From contig JALWBR010000039.1 of the NCBI GenBank assembly GCA_027037055.1, positions 1 through 64,000 of the forward strand: DNA of 64,000 bases. The letters are read 5' to 3'. A model generated the notes under the pieces. The model was not told the origin of the DNA, did no database searches, and worked only from the letters and a program-made list of their open reading frames with translations. Both the position numbers and the translations under genes were made by a program. This document shows positions 41,140-49,462 of this stretch, in pieces. The first letter of the stretch is position 1; every line of letters begins with the position of its first letter. The DNA is from Aquificales bacterium (GTDB lineage: Bacteria; Aquificota; Aquificia; Aquificales; Aquificaceae).

Positions 41140-42350
41140 GGGAAGAATTCATATTCAGCCCGGTAGAGGAAGCCATTGAAGATATAAGAAAAGGCAAGAT
41201 GGTAATAGTGGTGGACGATCCAGACAGGGAGAACGAGGGGGATCTCGTAATGGCAGCAGAGAAGGTTACCCCAGAGCATATAAACTTCATGGCAAAGTAC
41301 GGGAGGGGTCTTATATGTCTTACCTTAACTCCGAAAAGGTGTGAAGAGCTTGATATTCACCCCATGACCTCACGAAATACGGACCCCAAGGGTACATATT
41401 TTTGTGTGTCCATAGATGCCCATCCGAGATTTGGAACAACAACGGGCATATCCGCACATGACAGGGCAACAACAATAAAGCTGGCGGTAAGTCCGGAAGC
41501 AAAACCATCCGACTTTGTAAGACCAGGGCATGTATTCCCCCTTAAGGCAAAGGAGGGGGGAGTTCTGGAAAGGGCGGGGCATACGGAGGCATCGGTTGAT
41601 CTTGCAAGGCTTGCTGGCTTATATCCCGCAGGAGTTATCTGCGAAATAATGAACGATGACGGAACAATGGCAAGACTCCCTCAACTTGTAGAATTTGCCC
41701 GCAGGCACAATCTTAAGATAATAACGATAGCGGATCTTATAAAGTACAGGCTTAAAAAAGAAAGGCTTGTTGTAAGGGAGGCTTCCGCCCACCTTCCCAC
41801 ACCATGGGGTGTTTTCAAGATACATGCTTACAGGCATGTTCTCACCGACGAAGAACAGATCGCCCTTACCATGGGTGAATGGAAGGAAGATGAACCTGTT
41901 CTCGTCAGGGTACATTCAGAATGTTTGACGGGAGATGTATTCAAGTCCATGAGATGTGATTGTAGGCCTCAACTTGAAAAAGCCCTTGAGATGATAGCGG
42001 AAGAAGGAAAGGGAGTGCTGGTCTATATAATGGGTCATGAGGGAAGGGGAATAGGTCTCGTAAACAAGATAAAGGCTTATGAGCTTCAAGAAAAGGGCCT
42101 TGACACGGTTGAAGCAAACGAAAGGATAGGCTACCCACCGGACCTGAGGGATTACGGTATAGGTGTACAGATACTGCTTGATCTTGGAGTAAGAAAGATG
42201 AGGTTGATGACCAATAACCCGAGAAAGATAGTAGCCCTTGAAGGTTACGGTCTTGAAATAGTAGAGCGAGTCCCCATAAAGATAGATCCTTCCCCCCACA
42301 ACAGGGTATATCTGGAAACAAAAAAGAGAAAGCTGGGACACCTTCTGTGA
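41136..42350 (+). CDS. ribBA: Bifunctional riboflavin enzyme: DHBP synthase / GTP cyclohydrolase II
   Basis: Supplies both precursors of riboflavin. The N-terminal 3,4-dihydroxy-2-butanone-4-phosphate synthase (about 1-205) has [16 protein letters not shown] and RPGHVFPL(K). The C-terminal GTP cyclohydrolase II (about 210-404) has the zinc site [17 protein letters not shown] and GHEGRGIGL with the catalytic Arg. Both halves look intact. The ATG overlaps the small membrane gene by 4 bases. No FMN riboswitch sequence is seen upstream. Confidence 0.96.
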   Translation: MREEFIFSPVEEAIEDIRKGKMVIVVDDPDRENEGDLVMAAEKVTPEHINFMAKYGRGLICLTLTPKRCEELDIHPMTSRNTDPKGTYFCVSIDAHPRFGTTTGISAHDRATTIKLAVSPEAKPSDFVRPGHVFPLKAKEGGVLERAGHTEASVDLARLAGLYPAGVICEIMNDDGTMARLPQLVEFARRHNLKIITIADLIKYRLKKERLVVREASAHLPTPWGVFKIHAYRHVLTDEEQIALTMGEWKEDEPVLVRVHSECLTGDVFKSMRCDCRPQLEKALEMIAEEGKGVLVYIMGHEGRGIGLVNKIKAYELQEKGLDTVEANERIGYPPDLRDYGIGVQILLDLGVRKMRLMTNNPRKIVALEGYGLEIVERVPIKIDPSPHNRVYLETKKRKLGHLL

Positions 42351-42428
42351 AGTTTATGTGAAAGAAATGGACATAAAAAACGATAAAAAGTATGTTAAAT
42401 ATCAGGAAAAAAAGAGGAGGTAAAAAAA

Positions 42429-43067
42429 ATGCGAGAAGTCTATTTCTCCACAAAGCAAGCGGTCAGGCTTAATAAGGAGAAGGGTTTTACATTAATTGAA
42501 CTGCTCGTTGTTATTGCCATCATAGCAATATTGGCTGCAATAGCCATACCCCAGTTTGCCCAATTCAGGATGAGGGCATTTAACTCCGCAGCGGAATCGG
42601 ATATAAGGAACCTCAGAACCGCTGAAGAAGCTCTTTATGCGGATTACTTCATATACGGACTTACGGGAGAGGGTAATCTACCTACAAGCGGTGTTTCGTG
42701 TGGTAACGGTATAGTCCTTTCCGGACCCATGGGACCAGCAACTGCAACGGGTGTAACAGGTGCTTATATAGCAGGGGTTTATAGTACAACAACCACCTCA
42801 GGAACAGTTGATGTTGTAGCAGCAGTCGGCATAAGTGTAAGCAGTAATGTTGATATGCAAGCAAATGTTAACAGCAGTTGTCAAACATACACTGCTGTGT
42901 CTCATCACAACGGCGGTGACACAGCCTACGGTATAGATGCGGAATCAACAAGCATATATGTACAGAAAAATTCCAACTTTGCAGGTGATACAAGGGGAAG
43001 CCTGCCCGTATCGGTACCGACTCCCACCTCCAATATAGACTTCTCCTCTCCCTGGAGAGCTCAGTAA
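42429..43067 (+). CDS. Type IV pilin / pseudopilin (likely major pilin)
   Basis: 212-residue prepilin. Class III signal: a basic leader ending in KG, then FTLIELLVVIAIIAILAAIA with Glu at +5, and a long N-terminal helix. The mature part is rich in Gly/Ser/Thr, with two Cys (CGNG and SSCQTY) that may form a disulfide. gaggaggt lies 7 bases before the ATG. It follows ribBA by 78 bases and is followed by a strong hairpin, so it may be transcribed separately at a higher level than the ABC genes downstream. PilA or a type II pseudopilin are both possible. Confidence 0.85.
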   Translation: MREVYFSTKQAVRLNKEKGFTLIELLVVIAIIAILAAIAIPQFAQFRMRAFNSAAESDIRNLRTAEEALYADYFIYGLTGEGNLPTSGVSCGNGIVLSGPMGPATATGVTGAYIAGVYSTTTTSGTVDVVAAVGISVSSNVDMQANVNSSCQTYTAVSHHNGGDTAYGIDAESTSIYVQKNSNFAGDTRGSLPVSVPTPTSNIDFSSPWRAQ

Positions 43068-43074
43068 AAAAAAA

Positions 43075-43097
43075 GGGTGCCCCGTAGAGGGGTACCC
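43075..43097 (+). terminator. Hairpin after the pilin gene
   Basis: GGGTGCCCC (43075-43083) pairs with GGGGTACCC (43089-43097) around GTAGA, nine base pairs with one G-U. A nine-base A run precedes it and there is no T run directly after it, so it may terminate, or only attenuate, transcription between the pilin and ABC genes. Confidence 0.6.
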
Positions 43098-43104
43098 CCT
43101 ACAA

Positions 43105-43110
43105 TATAAT
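43105..43110 (+). promoter_or_regulatory. -10 box for the ABC transporter genes
   Basis: Perfect TATAAT ending 8 bases before ATG 43119, directly downstream of the pilin hairpin. There is no Shine-Dalgarno sequence. It supports a separate, leaderless transcript for the ABC-TPR-pilin genes. Confidence 0.45.
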
Positions 43111-43118
43111 TGTTTTAT

Positions 43119-43826
43119 ATGTATCCCTTAGAAGTAGAAGGATTGAAATATAAAAACATAATAAAAGGGATTAATCTTAAAGTAACAAAGGGAGAGGTCT
43201 TCGGATTTATAGGTCCCAACGGCGCTGGGAAAACAACAACAATTAAGCTTATAATGGGTTTCTTAAAACCTTCAGGAGGAGATATAAAAATATTCGGAAA
43301 GGACAACAGGGATAAGAGTATCAAGCTTAAGATAGGTTACATGCCGGAAAAACCTTTTTTGTATGAAAATATGAGCGGAAGGGACTTCCTTAAATTCAAC
43401 TTTATGCTTTACGGGGATCGTGTGGATGGAGATTACTGGGAAAGGATCAAAGAACTTTCCGAACATCTTGAAATAAACTACCTTGATAAAAGGATAGGAA
43501 CCTATTCAAAAGGTATGCTTCAGAGATTTACCCTGCTCCAGAGTCTCGCCCATGATCCAGACCTTATAATACTTGATGAACCCATGTCTGGTCTTGATCC
43601 CGTAGGTAGAAAGCTGGTAAGGGAACTAATCCTTTCCCTTAAAGAAAAGGGTAAAACTCTGTTCTTCAGCACACATATACTTCCCGATATTGAAGCCTTG
43701 TGTGACAGGGCAGGCATAATAATAAAGGGTGAACTCGTACACACCCTTGAGGCTAAATCTTCATCCGAAATTGAGAAGATATTTATGGAATACATTGATA
43801 GAATGGGGGTAAAGGAAATATATTAA
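43119..43826 (+). CDS. ABC transporter ATP-binding protein
   Basis: About 235 residues. Walker A is GPNGAGKTTTIKL, the signature YSKGMLQR is a variant of LSGGQ, Walker B is LIILDEPMSG, and the H-loop is FFSTHIL. The sequence is closest to DrrA/NatA/CcmA-like exporters rather than importers. ATG 43119 is preferred over TTG 43110 because it fits the -10 box spacing. It overlaps the permease gene by one base and lies between two prepilin genes, as in the PilGHI exporter locus of Myxococcus. Confidence 0.9.
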   Translation: MYPLEVEGLKYKNIIKGINLKVTKGEVFGFIGPNGAGKTTTIKLIMGFLKPSGGDIKIFGKDNRDKSIKLKIGYMPEKPFLYENMSGRDFLKFNFMLYGDRVDGDYWERIKELSEHLEINYLDKRIGTYSKGMLQRFTLLQSLAHDPDLIILDEPMSGLDPVGRKLVRELILSLKEKGKTLFFSTHILPDIEALCDRAGIIIKGELVHTLEAKSSSEIEKIFMEYIDRMGVKEIY

Positions 43827-44626
43827 TGGGATACCTACGGGCTTTCATATACCTTGTCTTTAAAGAAAGTATAAGAAGGAAAACATTTTACGGAACGCTT
43901 TTACTATTTATAATAACCCTCCTTATATCCCGCATTCTTATGTCCTTTGCCCTTCAGGATCTTACAAAGTCTTTAATTGATTTTTCCTTTGCCTTTTTGA
44001 AGTTTTTCATCATGTTTATAGCCCTCTTTGTAACAGCTGATATAATGGCTGACGACTTGAGAAAAAGGACGGTTTACATACTTCTTTCAAAGAATATAAC
44101 GCGGGAAGAGTATATATACGGAAGGTTTACGGGAATTCTCATTTTATTACTAATTGCTACTATAGTCTTATCATCCATAACCCTTCTCTTTTCCTATATT
44201 AATAACCTCTCTATTCAACCCGCTTACAAAAAAGAGATAGTTTTGATTAACATTATTCCCTTTATGTTATCCCTGTGGATAAAAAGCTTTCTCCTTTCCT
44301 CCGTAGTGATATTTTTCTTCTCTTTCATTGACAGCTATATACTCATTATCTTCTCCTCCCTTATAGTTTATATGGCGGGGTCTTCCATTGAAAATATCTA
44401 CTACTTTGTAGAACTTTACAGCGATAAGTTTACAGCTTTTACAAGGTACACGGTTACCCTTATGTTTTACTTGCTACCTAATATGTCATCACTAAGCTCC
44501 GACATACTTATCAATCTTGCTGAGCTAAATATATCAAAATTCCTACTTGATACGCTCAAGTCCATATCTTACTCCGCCCTGCTTATACTTACAGCGGGAT
44601 ATATTTTTAAAAGGAGGGATCTATGA
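43826..44626 (+). CDS. ABC-2 type membrane permease
   Basis: 266-residue integral membrane protein with about six helices (for example TFYGTLLLFIITLLIS and KFFIMFIALFVTADIM). The segment ADDLRKRTVYILLSKNITREEYIYGRF is characteristic of ABC-2 permeases such as NatB and CcmB. It overlaps the ATPase start-stop junction and the next gene by 4 bases. Together they should form an exporter or extrusion machine; the substrate is unknown. Confidence 0.82.
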   Translation: MGYLRAFIYLVFKESIRRKTFYGTLLLFIITLLISRILMSFALQDLTKSLIDFSFAFLKFFIMFIALFVTADIMADDLRKRTVYILLSKNITREEYIYGRFTGILILLLIATIVLSSITLLFSYINNLSIQPAYKKEIVLINIIPFMLSLWIKSFLLSSVVIFFFSFIDSYILIIFSSLIVYMAGSSIENIYYFVELYSDKFTAFTRYTVTLMFYLLPNMSSLSSDILINLAELNISKFLLDTLKSISYSALLILTAGYIFKRRDL

Positions 44627-45492
44627 AGATTTTTCTGATATTAATTCTTATCATAGTTAACATCATAACCTCTTACGGACTATCAAAGCTGGTTAAAGAA
44701 GAAGATCCCGCAATTTTTCTCACCCAGCATTTCGGAATATTTATACCCGTTTCCAAGGACTTTCATACTCTTTTGGGAAACATAGGACTTATAAACACAT
44801 TAGCCTATGCGGGTAAAAAGACTGAGGAAAAAGGCTACATCTCAAAGGAAGAAGCTATAAAAATTTATAGATCTCTTAATACCATATCACTGCTAAACAC
44901 ATCTTTCTTTGATGTCTATTATGTTACAAATGCCCTTTTAACATGGGACGCTGAAATGTACGAAGAGGCAATTGAAATAGAAAAGAGGGGCCTTGCTTAT
45001 ATAAGGGACTGGAGATTACCCTTCTATATAGGCTTCAACTACTTCTTTTTCCTCAACGATAACGAACTGGGTGCTTATTATATAAAACTTGCCACGGAAT
45101 ATGATAAATCCAAAAGGAACAACCTTCTTCCCCTTCTTGCATCAAGACTGTACTATGAGGAAGGAAAGATAGATGTAGCAATGGGTATATTGAGAGAACA
45201 GATAAGGGTTATAAAGGAAGAAAGATTAAAAGAAGCCCTCAAAAAAAGGCTGGAATCCCTCAAGAAAGTAAAAGCTATCTACAATGCCATGAAGATATTT
45301 GAAGAAAAATTCGGCAGAAGTCCGAATAATATTAAAGAGCTGGAAGAGGCAAAACTTATTCCTCCCGATTTAAGGGATAGCCAGGGAGGAAGGTTTTATA
45401 TTACCAAGGAGGGAAAGGTAAGAAGTGAGATTGAGTTCAGATATCTTCATACGAAGAGAAATTACAGGGGTCAAGGGCTTCACACTGATTGA
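44623..45492 (+). CDS. Membrane-anchored TPR-like protein of the pilin/ABC cluster
   Basis: 289 residues with an N-terminal membrane helix (FLILILIIVNIITSYGL, about 3-19) and then an alpha-helical body with TPR-like pairs (YEEAIEIEKRGLAYI, LGAYYIKLATEYDK, GKIDVAMGILREQIR). The C-terminal motif FGRSPNNIKELEEAKLIPPDLRD, followed by GGRFYITKEGKVRS, is common in proteins linked to prepilins. Possibly a periplasmic partner of the exporter, comparable in position to PilG of Myxococcus. Its last 68 bases overlap the next prepilin gene in another frame. Confidence 0.65.
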   Translation: MKIFLILILIIVNIITSYGLSKLVKEEDPAIFLTQHFGIFIPVSKDFHTLLGNIGLINTLAYAGKKTEEKGYISKEEAIKIYRSLNTISLLNTSFFDVYYVTNALLTWDAEMYEEAIEIEKRGLAYIRDWRLPFYIGFNYFFFLNDNELGAYYIKLATEYDKSKRNNLLPLLASRLYYEEGKIDVAMGILREQIRVIKEERLKEALKKRLESLKKVKAIYNAMKIFEEKFGRSPNNIKELEEAKLIPPDLRDSQGGRFYITKEGKVRSEIEFRYLHTKRNYRGQGLHTD

Positions 45493-45973
45493 GCTTCTTA
45501 TTGCTGTAGTGATCCTTTCAATTCTGGCTGGTTTTGCCATGATGCAATATAACCGATATAAAATATCTTCCTACAATTCCACCGCGGAAACAGATATGAG
45601 AAACCTTATGACCTACGAGATATCCTTCTTAACAGGATATCAAACCTTCGTAGCATTTAATGTGGAAGATATATCGGAGGGGGGTGTGGTAAGGAAAACC
45701 GTAAATCTTCCGGATGGATCCACCGAAGAGTTTAAATTCATAGGATTCTCACCAGGTGTAAGAGGATGTGTTAAGGTTCAAGATGAAAAATTTGCCAACG
45801 GAGGAGTCAAACACAACAAAGGCACCAAGTATGTGGGATACGACTTTGATACTGGTTTATTCCTGCACAAATTTGGAGATATAGGGGTTAAATTGCAAAA
45901 CAGCGACATACCTGATGTGGAAAAGAGGACCATCGCAGAATGGTCCGGTTGGGAAAAAGGCTTAGGTAAATAA
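45425..45973 (+). CDS. Second type IV prepilin / pseudopilin
   Basis: 182 residues with a prepilin signal (TGVKG, then FTLIELLIAVVILSILAGFA, Glu at +5) and a C-terminal globular part containing one Cys (VRGCVKVQ). Its post-helix region (YNSTAETDMRNLMTYEISFLTGYQTF) parallels the first pilin (FNSAAESDIRNLRTAEEALYADYFIY), so the two are paralogues. The start is uncertain: GTG 45425, TTG 45431 or a later codon, all within the preceding gene. No ribosome site decides it. Confidence 0.82.
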   Translation: MRLSSDIFIRREITGVKGFTLIELLIAVVILSILAGFAMMQYNRYKISSYNSTAETDMRNLMTYEISFLTGYQTFVAFNVEDISEGGVVRKTVNLPDGSTEEFKFIGFSPGVRGCVKVQDEKFANGGVKHNKGTKYVGYDFDTGLFLHKFGDIGVKLQNSDIPDVEKRTIAEWSGWEKGLGK

Positions 45974-45976
45974 TCA

Positions 45977-46447
45977 TCAAAGTTTTATCTTTCCTTTAAA
46001 CTCCCTTTCAAGCTGTCTTCTGAGATCCTTTTCCCTCAATTCCCTGCGCCTGTCATGAAGTTTCTTACCCTTGGCAAGGGCTATTTCAACCTTCACCTTA
46101 CCGTTTCTAAAATAGAGTTTAGTAGGTATTAGGGTATATCCCTTCTCTTGCATCTTACCCCACAACCTCCATATCTCCCTTTTGTGGAGAAGTAACTTCC
46201 TTGTTCTAAGAGGATCCGGTGGTTTTACAGTGGAGAATTTGTAAGGAGCTATATAAAGGTTATAAAGCCAAGCCTCGCCGTCCTTTATCCTTACAAAACT
46301 ATCCTTAAAAGATACGCTTTGGCGATTTCTCAATGATTTTACCTCAGAACCCTCAAGAACAATACCCGCCTCATATCTCTCAAGTATCTCATATCTATGA
46401 CCCGCCTCCTTGTTAACTGCTATAATTCCGTCTCCCTTCTGTTTCAT
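45977..46447 (-). CDS. smpB: SsrA-binding protein SmpB
   Basis: Binds tmRNA and brings it to stalled ribosomes in trans-translation. It has IAVNKEAGHRYEILERYEAGIVLEGSEVKS at the N-terminus (given in parts: AVNKEAGH, GIVLEGSEVKSLR), LHKREIWRL in the middle, and the basic tail HDRRRELREKDLRRQ. ATG 46447 gives 156 residues, the usual length, and sits 7 bases after a minus-strand TATAAT. An ATG at 46456 would lie inside that -10 box. Confidence 0.95.
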   Translation of the reverse strand: MKQKGDGIIAVNKEAGHRYEILERYEAGIVLEGSEVKSLRNRQSVSFKDSFVRIKDGEAWLYNLYIAPYKFSTVKPPDPLRTRKLLLHKREIWRLWGKMQEKGYTLIPTKLYFRNGKVKVEIALAKGKKLHDRRRELREKDLRRQLEREFKGKIKL

Positions 46448-46454
46448 ATTTCCC

Positions 46455-46462
46455 ATTATAAT
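46455..46462. promoter_or_regulatory. Palindrome ATTATAAT serving as -10 box in both directions (smpB and AtpZ-like gene)
   Basis: The eight bases contain TATAAT on both strands (minus 46455-46460, plus 46457-46462). Minus-strand ATG 46447 is 7 bases away and plus-strand ATG 46471 is 8 bases away. Neither has a Shine-Dalgarno sequence. The most compact of several such sites in the window. Confidence 0.55.
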
Positions 46463-46470
46463 CTTTCCCG

Positions 46471-46665
46471 ATGAGGGGCAAAGATATTTCCGCCTTCGCA
46501 GTAGGCACACACATACTCGGAGGTATAATTGCGGGCATGATAATAGGTTACCTTATAGACAGATTCATAGGCACCTCACCGTGGGGACTGCTCATATTTC
46601 TCATAATAGGTATAATATCCGGCTTTTTAAACGCTTACAGAGAAATGAAAAAGGTGCTAAAATAA
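46471..46665 (+). CDS. AtpZ/AtpI-like small membrane protein
   Basis: 64 residues with two helices: THILGGIIAGMIIGYLIDRF and WGLLIFLIIGIISGFL. G-x3-G-x5-DRF(I)G followed by PWG is the pattern of the AtpZ family, which is linked to F0F1-ATP synthase assembly or Ca/Mg uptake. No atp operon genes are present nearby. It ends 8 bases before the IscU-like gene. Confidence 0.72.
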   Translation: MRGKDISAFAVGTHILGGIIAGMIIGYLIDRFIGTSPWGLLIFLIIGIISGFLNAYREMKKVLK

Positions 46666-46673
46666 ATATCACT

Positions 46674-47096
46674 ATGAAGGTGGCGGAGTATCTCAAGGAA
46701 GGACCCAAAAATATGGTTGAGGAAGCCCTTGACGGCTACAACAAAGTTGGAGAATTCAAATCAGGATGCCACAAAGTGAATATTATGCTAAAAGTTGAAA
46801 GGGGAAAGGTGAAGGATTGTAAATTTACCGCAACAAAAAGATGTAAGAAGCTCCTCGCGGTGGCGGATTATGTATGCGAAAATGTAAAAGGTAAATCCGC
46901 AAAGTCCCTATCCATAAGCGAGGAAGATATAGTCAGCTTTTTCGGAGACGAAAAGGAAACGGACAAAATAAAGAACAGGGCTGAGATCGTCCTCAATGCC
47001 TTAAATAACGCTTTGAACTCATCTGGTGAAAAGAAGGTGGAGAAAACATCAAAGGCAAAGAGGGGATGCGGAGCTAAGAAGAAAAAAACCTGTTAA
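46674..47096 (+). CDS. IscU/NifU N-terminal-like protein with basic Cys-containing tail
   Basis: About 140 residues. The first 80 resemble the IscU/NifU N-terminal scaffold fold (KVERGKVKDCKFTATKRC, then ENVKGKSAKSLS like the family's VKGKT-x-EEA helix). Cys residues are in SGCHKV, KDCKF, KRCKK and DYVCEN, but the canonical three-Cys spacing is not clearly kept. A Lys-rich tail ends RGCGAKKKKTC. It might be a degenerate Fe-S scaffold or a metal-binding relative. The ATG at 46674 is chosen; longer in-frame extensions run through smpB and AtpZ coding sequence. Confidence 0.55.
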   Translation: MKVAEYLKEGPKNMVEEALDGYNKVGEFKSGCHKVNIMLKVERGKVKDCKFTATKRCKKLLAVADYVCENVKGKSAKSLSISEEDIVSFFGDEKETDKIKNRAEIVLNALNNALNSSGEKKVEKTSKAKRGCGAKKKKTC

Positions 47097-47710
47097 TCAT
47101 AGCCTGCGCTATCAAATTCGTTTAAATCGCGGGCTTCCCCTACCCCGCCCCACGGTTTCTTTCCGTAAAAGATTGTCCCCTCTTCTTTTATATTACTGAA
47201 CTCAGCACCCGAAAATTTTGCCCTTCGCAAATCCGTGTTTATAAATATAACACCATCCAATTTTGCTCCCTCAAAATTTGCATCTTTCAAAAAGGCTTTT
47301 GAAAAATCTACTACCTCAAGTACGGCATTTCTGAAGCTTATCTCCTCACCCTTTATATTAGCAAACACCACATTTTTTATTCTGCTCTCCGAGAAATCCC
47401 CGAGACCTATAAAAGCATTCCTAAAATCTGAATCTTTTATGACCGCCCCCTTGAAGCTGACCCTCTGCAGGTTAGCATGATGAAAACTGGTACCGCTTAT
47501 AACGCATCCTTCAAAGGATGCGTCACTCAAAAAGGCTTCACCGAAATCAACCTCCGTTATATTAATCCCGTTAAAATTTGCACCCGTAAGGGTTGACCCC
47601 GAGAATATACAACCTTTGAGATCATAACCCCTGAAATCTTCAAAGGAAAGATCCATATTTGAAAAATCCCTTGTTGTTTCAATTATCTTGTTTACATCTA
47701 TCTTGCCCAT
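47093..47710 (-). CDS. Pentapeptide-repeat protein
   Basis: About 205 residues of tandem A(D/N)-[LF]-x-x-like pentapeptides (ANFNG, VDFGE, ASFEG, TSFHH, ANLQR, VSFKG, SDFRN, GDFSE, ANFEG) forming a right-handed quadrilateral beta-helix. No targeting signal is seen. Some family members mimic DNA and protect gyrase, but function cannot be deduced here. ATG 47710 is preferred to TTG 47731. The 3' end overlaps the convergent IscU-like stop by 4 bases. Confidence 0.85.
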   Translation of the reverse strand: MGKIDVNKIIETTRDFSNMDLSFEDFRGYDLKGCIFSGSTLTGANFNGINITEVDFGEAFLSDASFEGCVISGTSFHHANLQRVSFKGAVIKDSDFRNAFIGLGDFSESRIKNVVFANIKGEEISFRNAVLEVVDFSKAFLKDANFEGAKLDGVIFINTDLRRAKFSGAEFSNIKEEGTIFYGKKPWGGVGEARDLNEFDSAGYD

Positions 47711-47716
47711 GATATG

Positions 47717-47722
47717 TATAAT
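47717..47722 (+). promoter_or_regulatory. -10 box for mtnP in a 20-base divergent gap
   Basis: Perfect TATAAT ending 8 bases before the mtnP ATG (47731). The opposite strand offers TATACA (47715-47720), only 4 bases from the pentapeptide-protein ATG, so the minus-strand assignment is weaker. There is no ribosome site on the plus side. Confidence 0.45.
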
Positions 47723-47730
47723 TTTAACCA

Positions 47731-48564
47731 ATGCTCGGCGTTATAGGAGGAAGCGGACTTTACAAAATAGAAGGTTTTAAGAAAATTGATGAATTGGAAA
47801 TTGAAACCCCTTTCGGCGAACCCTCCTCCCCCATAATTATTGCGGAGTATGAGGGTAGAAATCTCGCCTTTCTTTCAAGGCATGGCACCGACCATAGCAT
47901 ACCTCCCCACCTTGTCAACTACAGGGCTAACATATGGGCTCTCAGGGAGGTTGGAGTTAAAAGAATACTCGGAATCGGAGCGGTGGGCAGTATAAATGAG
48001 AAAATAAAACCGGGTGATTACATAATAATTACTGATTTTCTTGACTTTACAAAATCAAGGAAGAGCACATTCTATGAAGGAAGATTCGGCAAGAAAGTAA
48101 AAGGAAAAGGAAAGGTTGAAGATCTGATAAATTCAAAAAGAGTTGTTCATGTGGACATGACAGATCCTTACTGTTCAGAGATAAGAGCCATACTTAAAGC
48201 CGTACTTTCAGAGAAGGGCTATCCTTTCAAGGAAAATGGTGTATATGTATGTACGGAAGGTCCCCGTTTTGAAACGCCTGCGGAGATAAGGGTATTTAAA
48301 AAATTGGGAGGAGATGTGGTGGGTATGACCGGATACCCTGAAGTGGTTTTGGCACGAGAGCTGGCACTCTGCTATGCATCCCTTTGCATCTCTGCAAATC
48401 CCGCGGCGGGTATAGCGGGTTACAAACTTACGAGCGAAGAGGTTATAAATATGATGAAGGCGAAGACAACCGAAATAGGTGAAATAATAAAGGCTCTCAC
48501 AATTAAAATTACCGATAAGCATTCCTGCGATTGCGGTAAAACCCTTGAGGGGGCGGGGATTTAA
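47731..48564 (+). CDS. mtnP: 5'-methylthioadenosine phosphorylase
   Basis: Cleaves methylthioadenosine to adenine and methylthioribose-1-phosphate in methionine salvage. 277 residues: GVIGGSGLY at the N-terminus, [19 protein letters not shown] (phosphate/ribose site), [16 protein letters not shown], and [22 protein letters not shown] phosphorylase is favoured over purine nucleoside phosphorylase by the SIPPHxVNYRAN pattern; a CDCGKT tail adds possible disulfide cysteines common in thermophile enzymes. The last 4 bases overlap the convergent korB end. Confidence 0.94.
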   Translation: MLGVIGGSGLYKIEGFKKIDELEIETPFGEPSSPIIIAEYEGRNLAFLSRHGTDHSIPPHLVNYRANIWALREVGVKRILGIGAVGSINEKIKPGDYIIITDFLDFTKSRKSTFYEGRFGKKVKGKGKVEDLINSKRVVHVDMTDPYCSEIRAILKAVLSEKGYPFKENGVYVCTEGPRFETPAEIRVFKKLGGDVVGMTGYPEVVLARELALCYASLCISANPAAGIAGYKLTSEEVINMMKAKTTEIGEIIKALTIKITDKHSCDCGKTLEGAGI

Positions 48565-49451
48565 ATCGCTTTGGGTTTACACGCATCAATAAGCTCCTGA
48601 ACGGTGGGTATGCCCGATGCGGTGTACCTTTCCCTTACCCTCCGCATCCTTTCATCGTATGTTTCCTTAATTCCTTTATAGAAAATACCGATAGGAACGG
48701 GAGCATCAGGATTGTAGTAGTGGTCAAGATCATGAAAGGCAAGTTCCAACGCTTTTTCATAATCCGCAGGATCGTGACCCATTTCGTTTATATCTTTTGT
48801 CTTGTTTTTATAATATTTGAAGGTATCCACCTTATTAAAGGTAGGGCATGGGGACAGAACATTGACAAAGGAAAAGCCCTTATGTCTTATTGCTTCTTCA
48901 AATATGTAAGCCATGTGCTTAGGATTACCCGCATAGGTTTGGGCGACAAAGGTAGAACCGTATGCAAGCATAGTTGCTATGGGATTGAGGGGTGGATCAA
49001 TACTACCGTAGGGTGTTAACGATCCGTAAAGTCCCTCTCTTGAAGTGGGTGATATCTGGTTTTTCGTTAAACCGTAAATCTGATTATCCATGCATATAAC
49101 AGTTATATCAATATTTCTTCTCGCAGCATGGGGATTGTGACCCGCCCCTATGGAAAACATATCACCGTCGCCCGTTTCAACCAATACGGTTAACTCGGGA
49201 TTTGCCAGTTTTATCCCGACCGCAACCGGTATAGCTCTTCCGTGAAGGGTGTGAACCGAATAGTTTTTCATAAATAAAGGTGCCCTTGACGAACAACCTA
49301 TTCCAGAAACGGAAACTATATTCTCGGGAGGTAATCCCAATTCTGAGAAAGCCTTGGTAAGGGCTGCTATAACACCGAAGTGACCGCATCCAGGACACCA
49401 TGTCGGTTCTATATCACTCCTGTAATCCGCCGGCTTAAGTTTAATATCCAT
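48561..49451 (-). CDS. korB: 2-oxoglutarate:ferredoxin oxidoreductase beta subunit
   Basis: Thiamine-diphosphate subunit (296 residues) of a two-subunit 2-oxoacid:ferredoxin oxidoreductase. [14 protein letters not shown] is at the N-terminus, the TPP/Mg site [12 protein letters not shown] at about 85-96 and the second half around [11 protein letters not shown]. In the reductive TCA cycle it carboxylates succinyl-CoA to 2-oxoglutarate. ATG 49451 is chosen over an upstream TTG because GGAG precedes it at good spacing. It directly follows korA. Pyruvate specificity cannot be excluded by sequence alone, but the neighbours favour 2-oxoglutarate. Confidence 0.92.
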   Translation of the reverse strand: MDIKLKPADYRSDIEPTWCPGCGHFGVIAALTKAFSELGLPPENIVSVSGIGCSSRAPLFMKNYSVHTLHGRAIPVAVGIKLANPELTVLVETGDGDMFSIGAGHNPHAARRNIDITVICMDNQIYGLTKNQISPTSREGLYGSLTPYGSIDPPLNPIATMLAYGSTFVAQTYAGNPKHMAYIFEEAIRHKGFSFVNVLSPCPTFNKVDTFKYYKNKTKDINEMGHDPADYEKALELAFHDLDHYYNPDAPVPIGIFYKGIKETYDERMRRVRERYTASGIPTVQELIDACKPKAI

Positions 49452-49462
49452 CCTGTTACTCC

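Noticed and set aside
41941-42453. 170-codon antisense frame over the end of ribBA
   Set aside because: The ribBA product is complete and conserved; the antisense protein shows no family pattern and has no ribosome site or -10 box.
46410-46673. Upstream in-frame extension of the IscU-like gene
   Set aside because: It overlaps the smpB start and the whole AtpZ-like gene; the extension is His/Arg/Tyr-rich and not scaffold-like.
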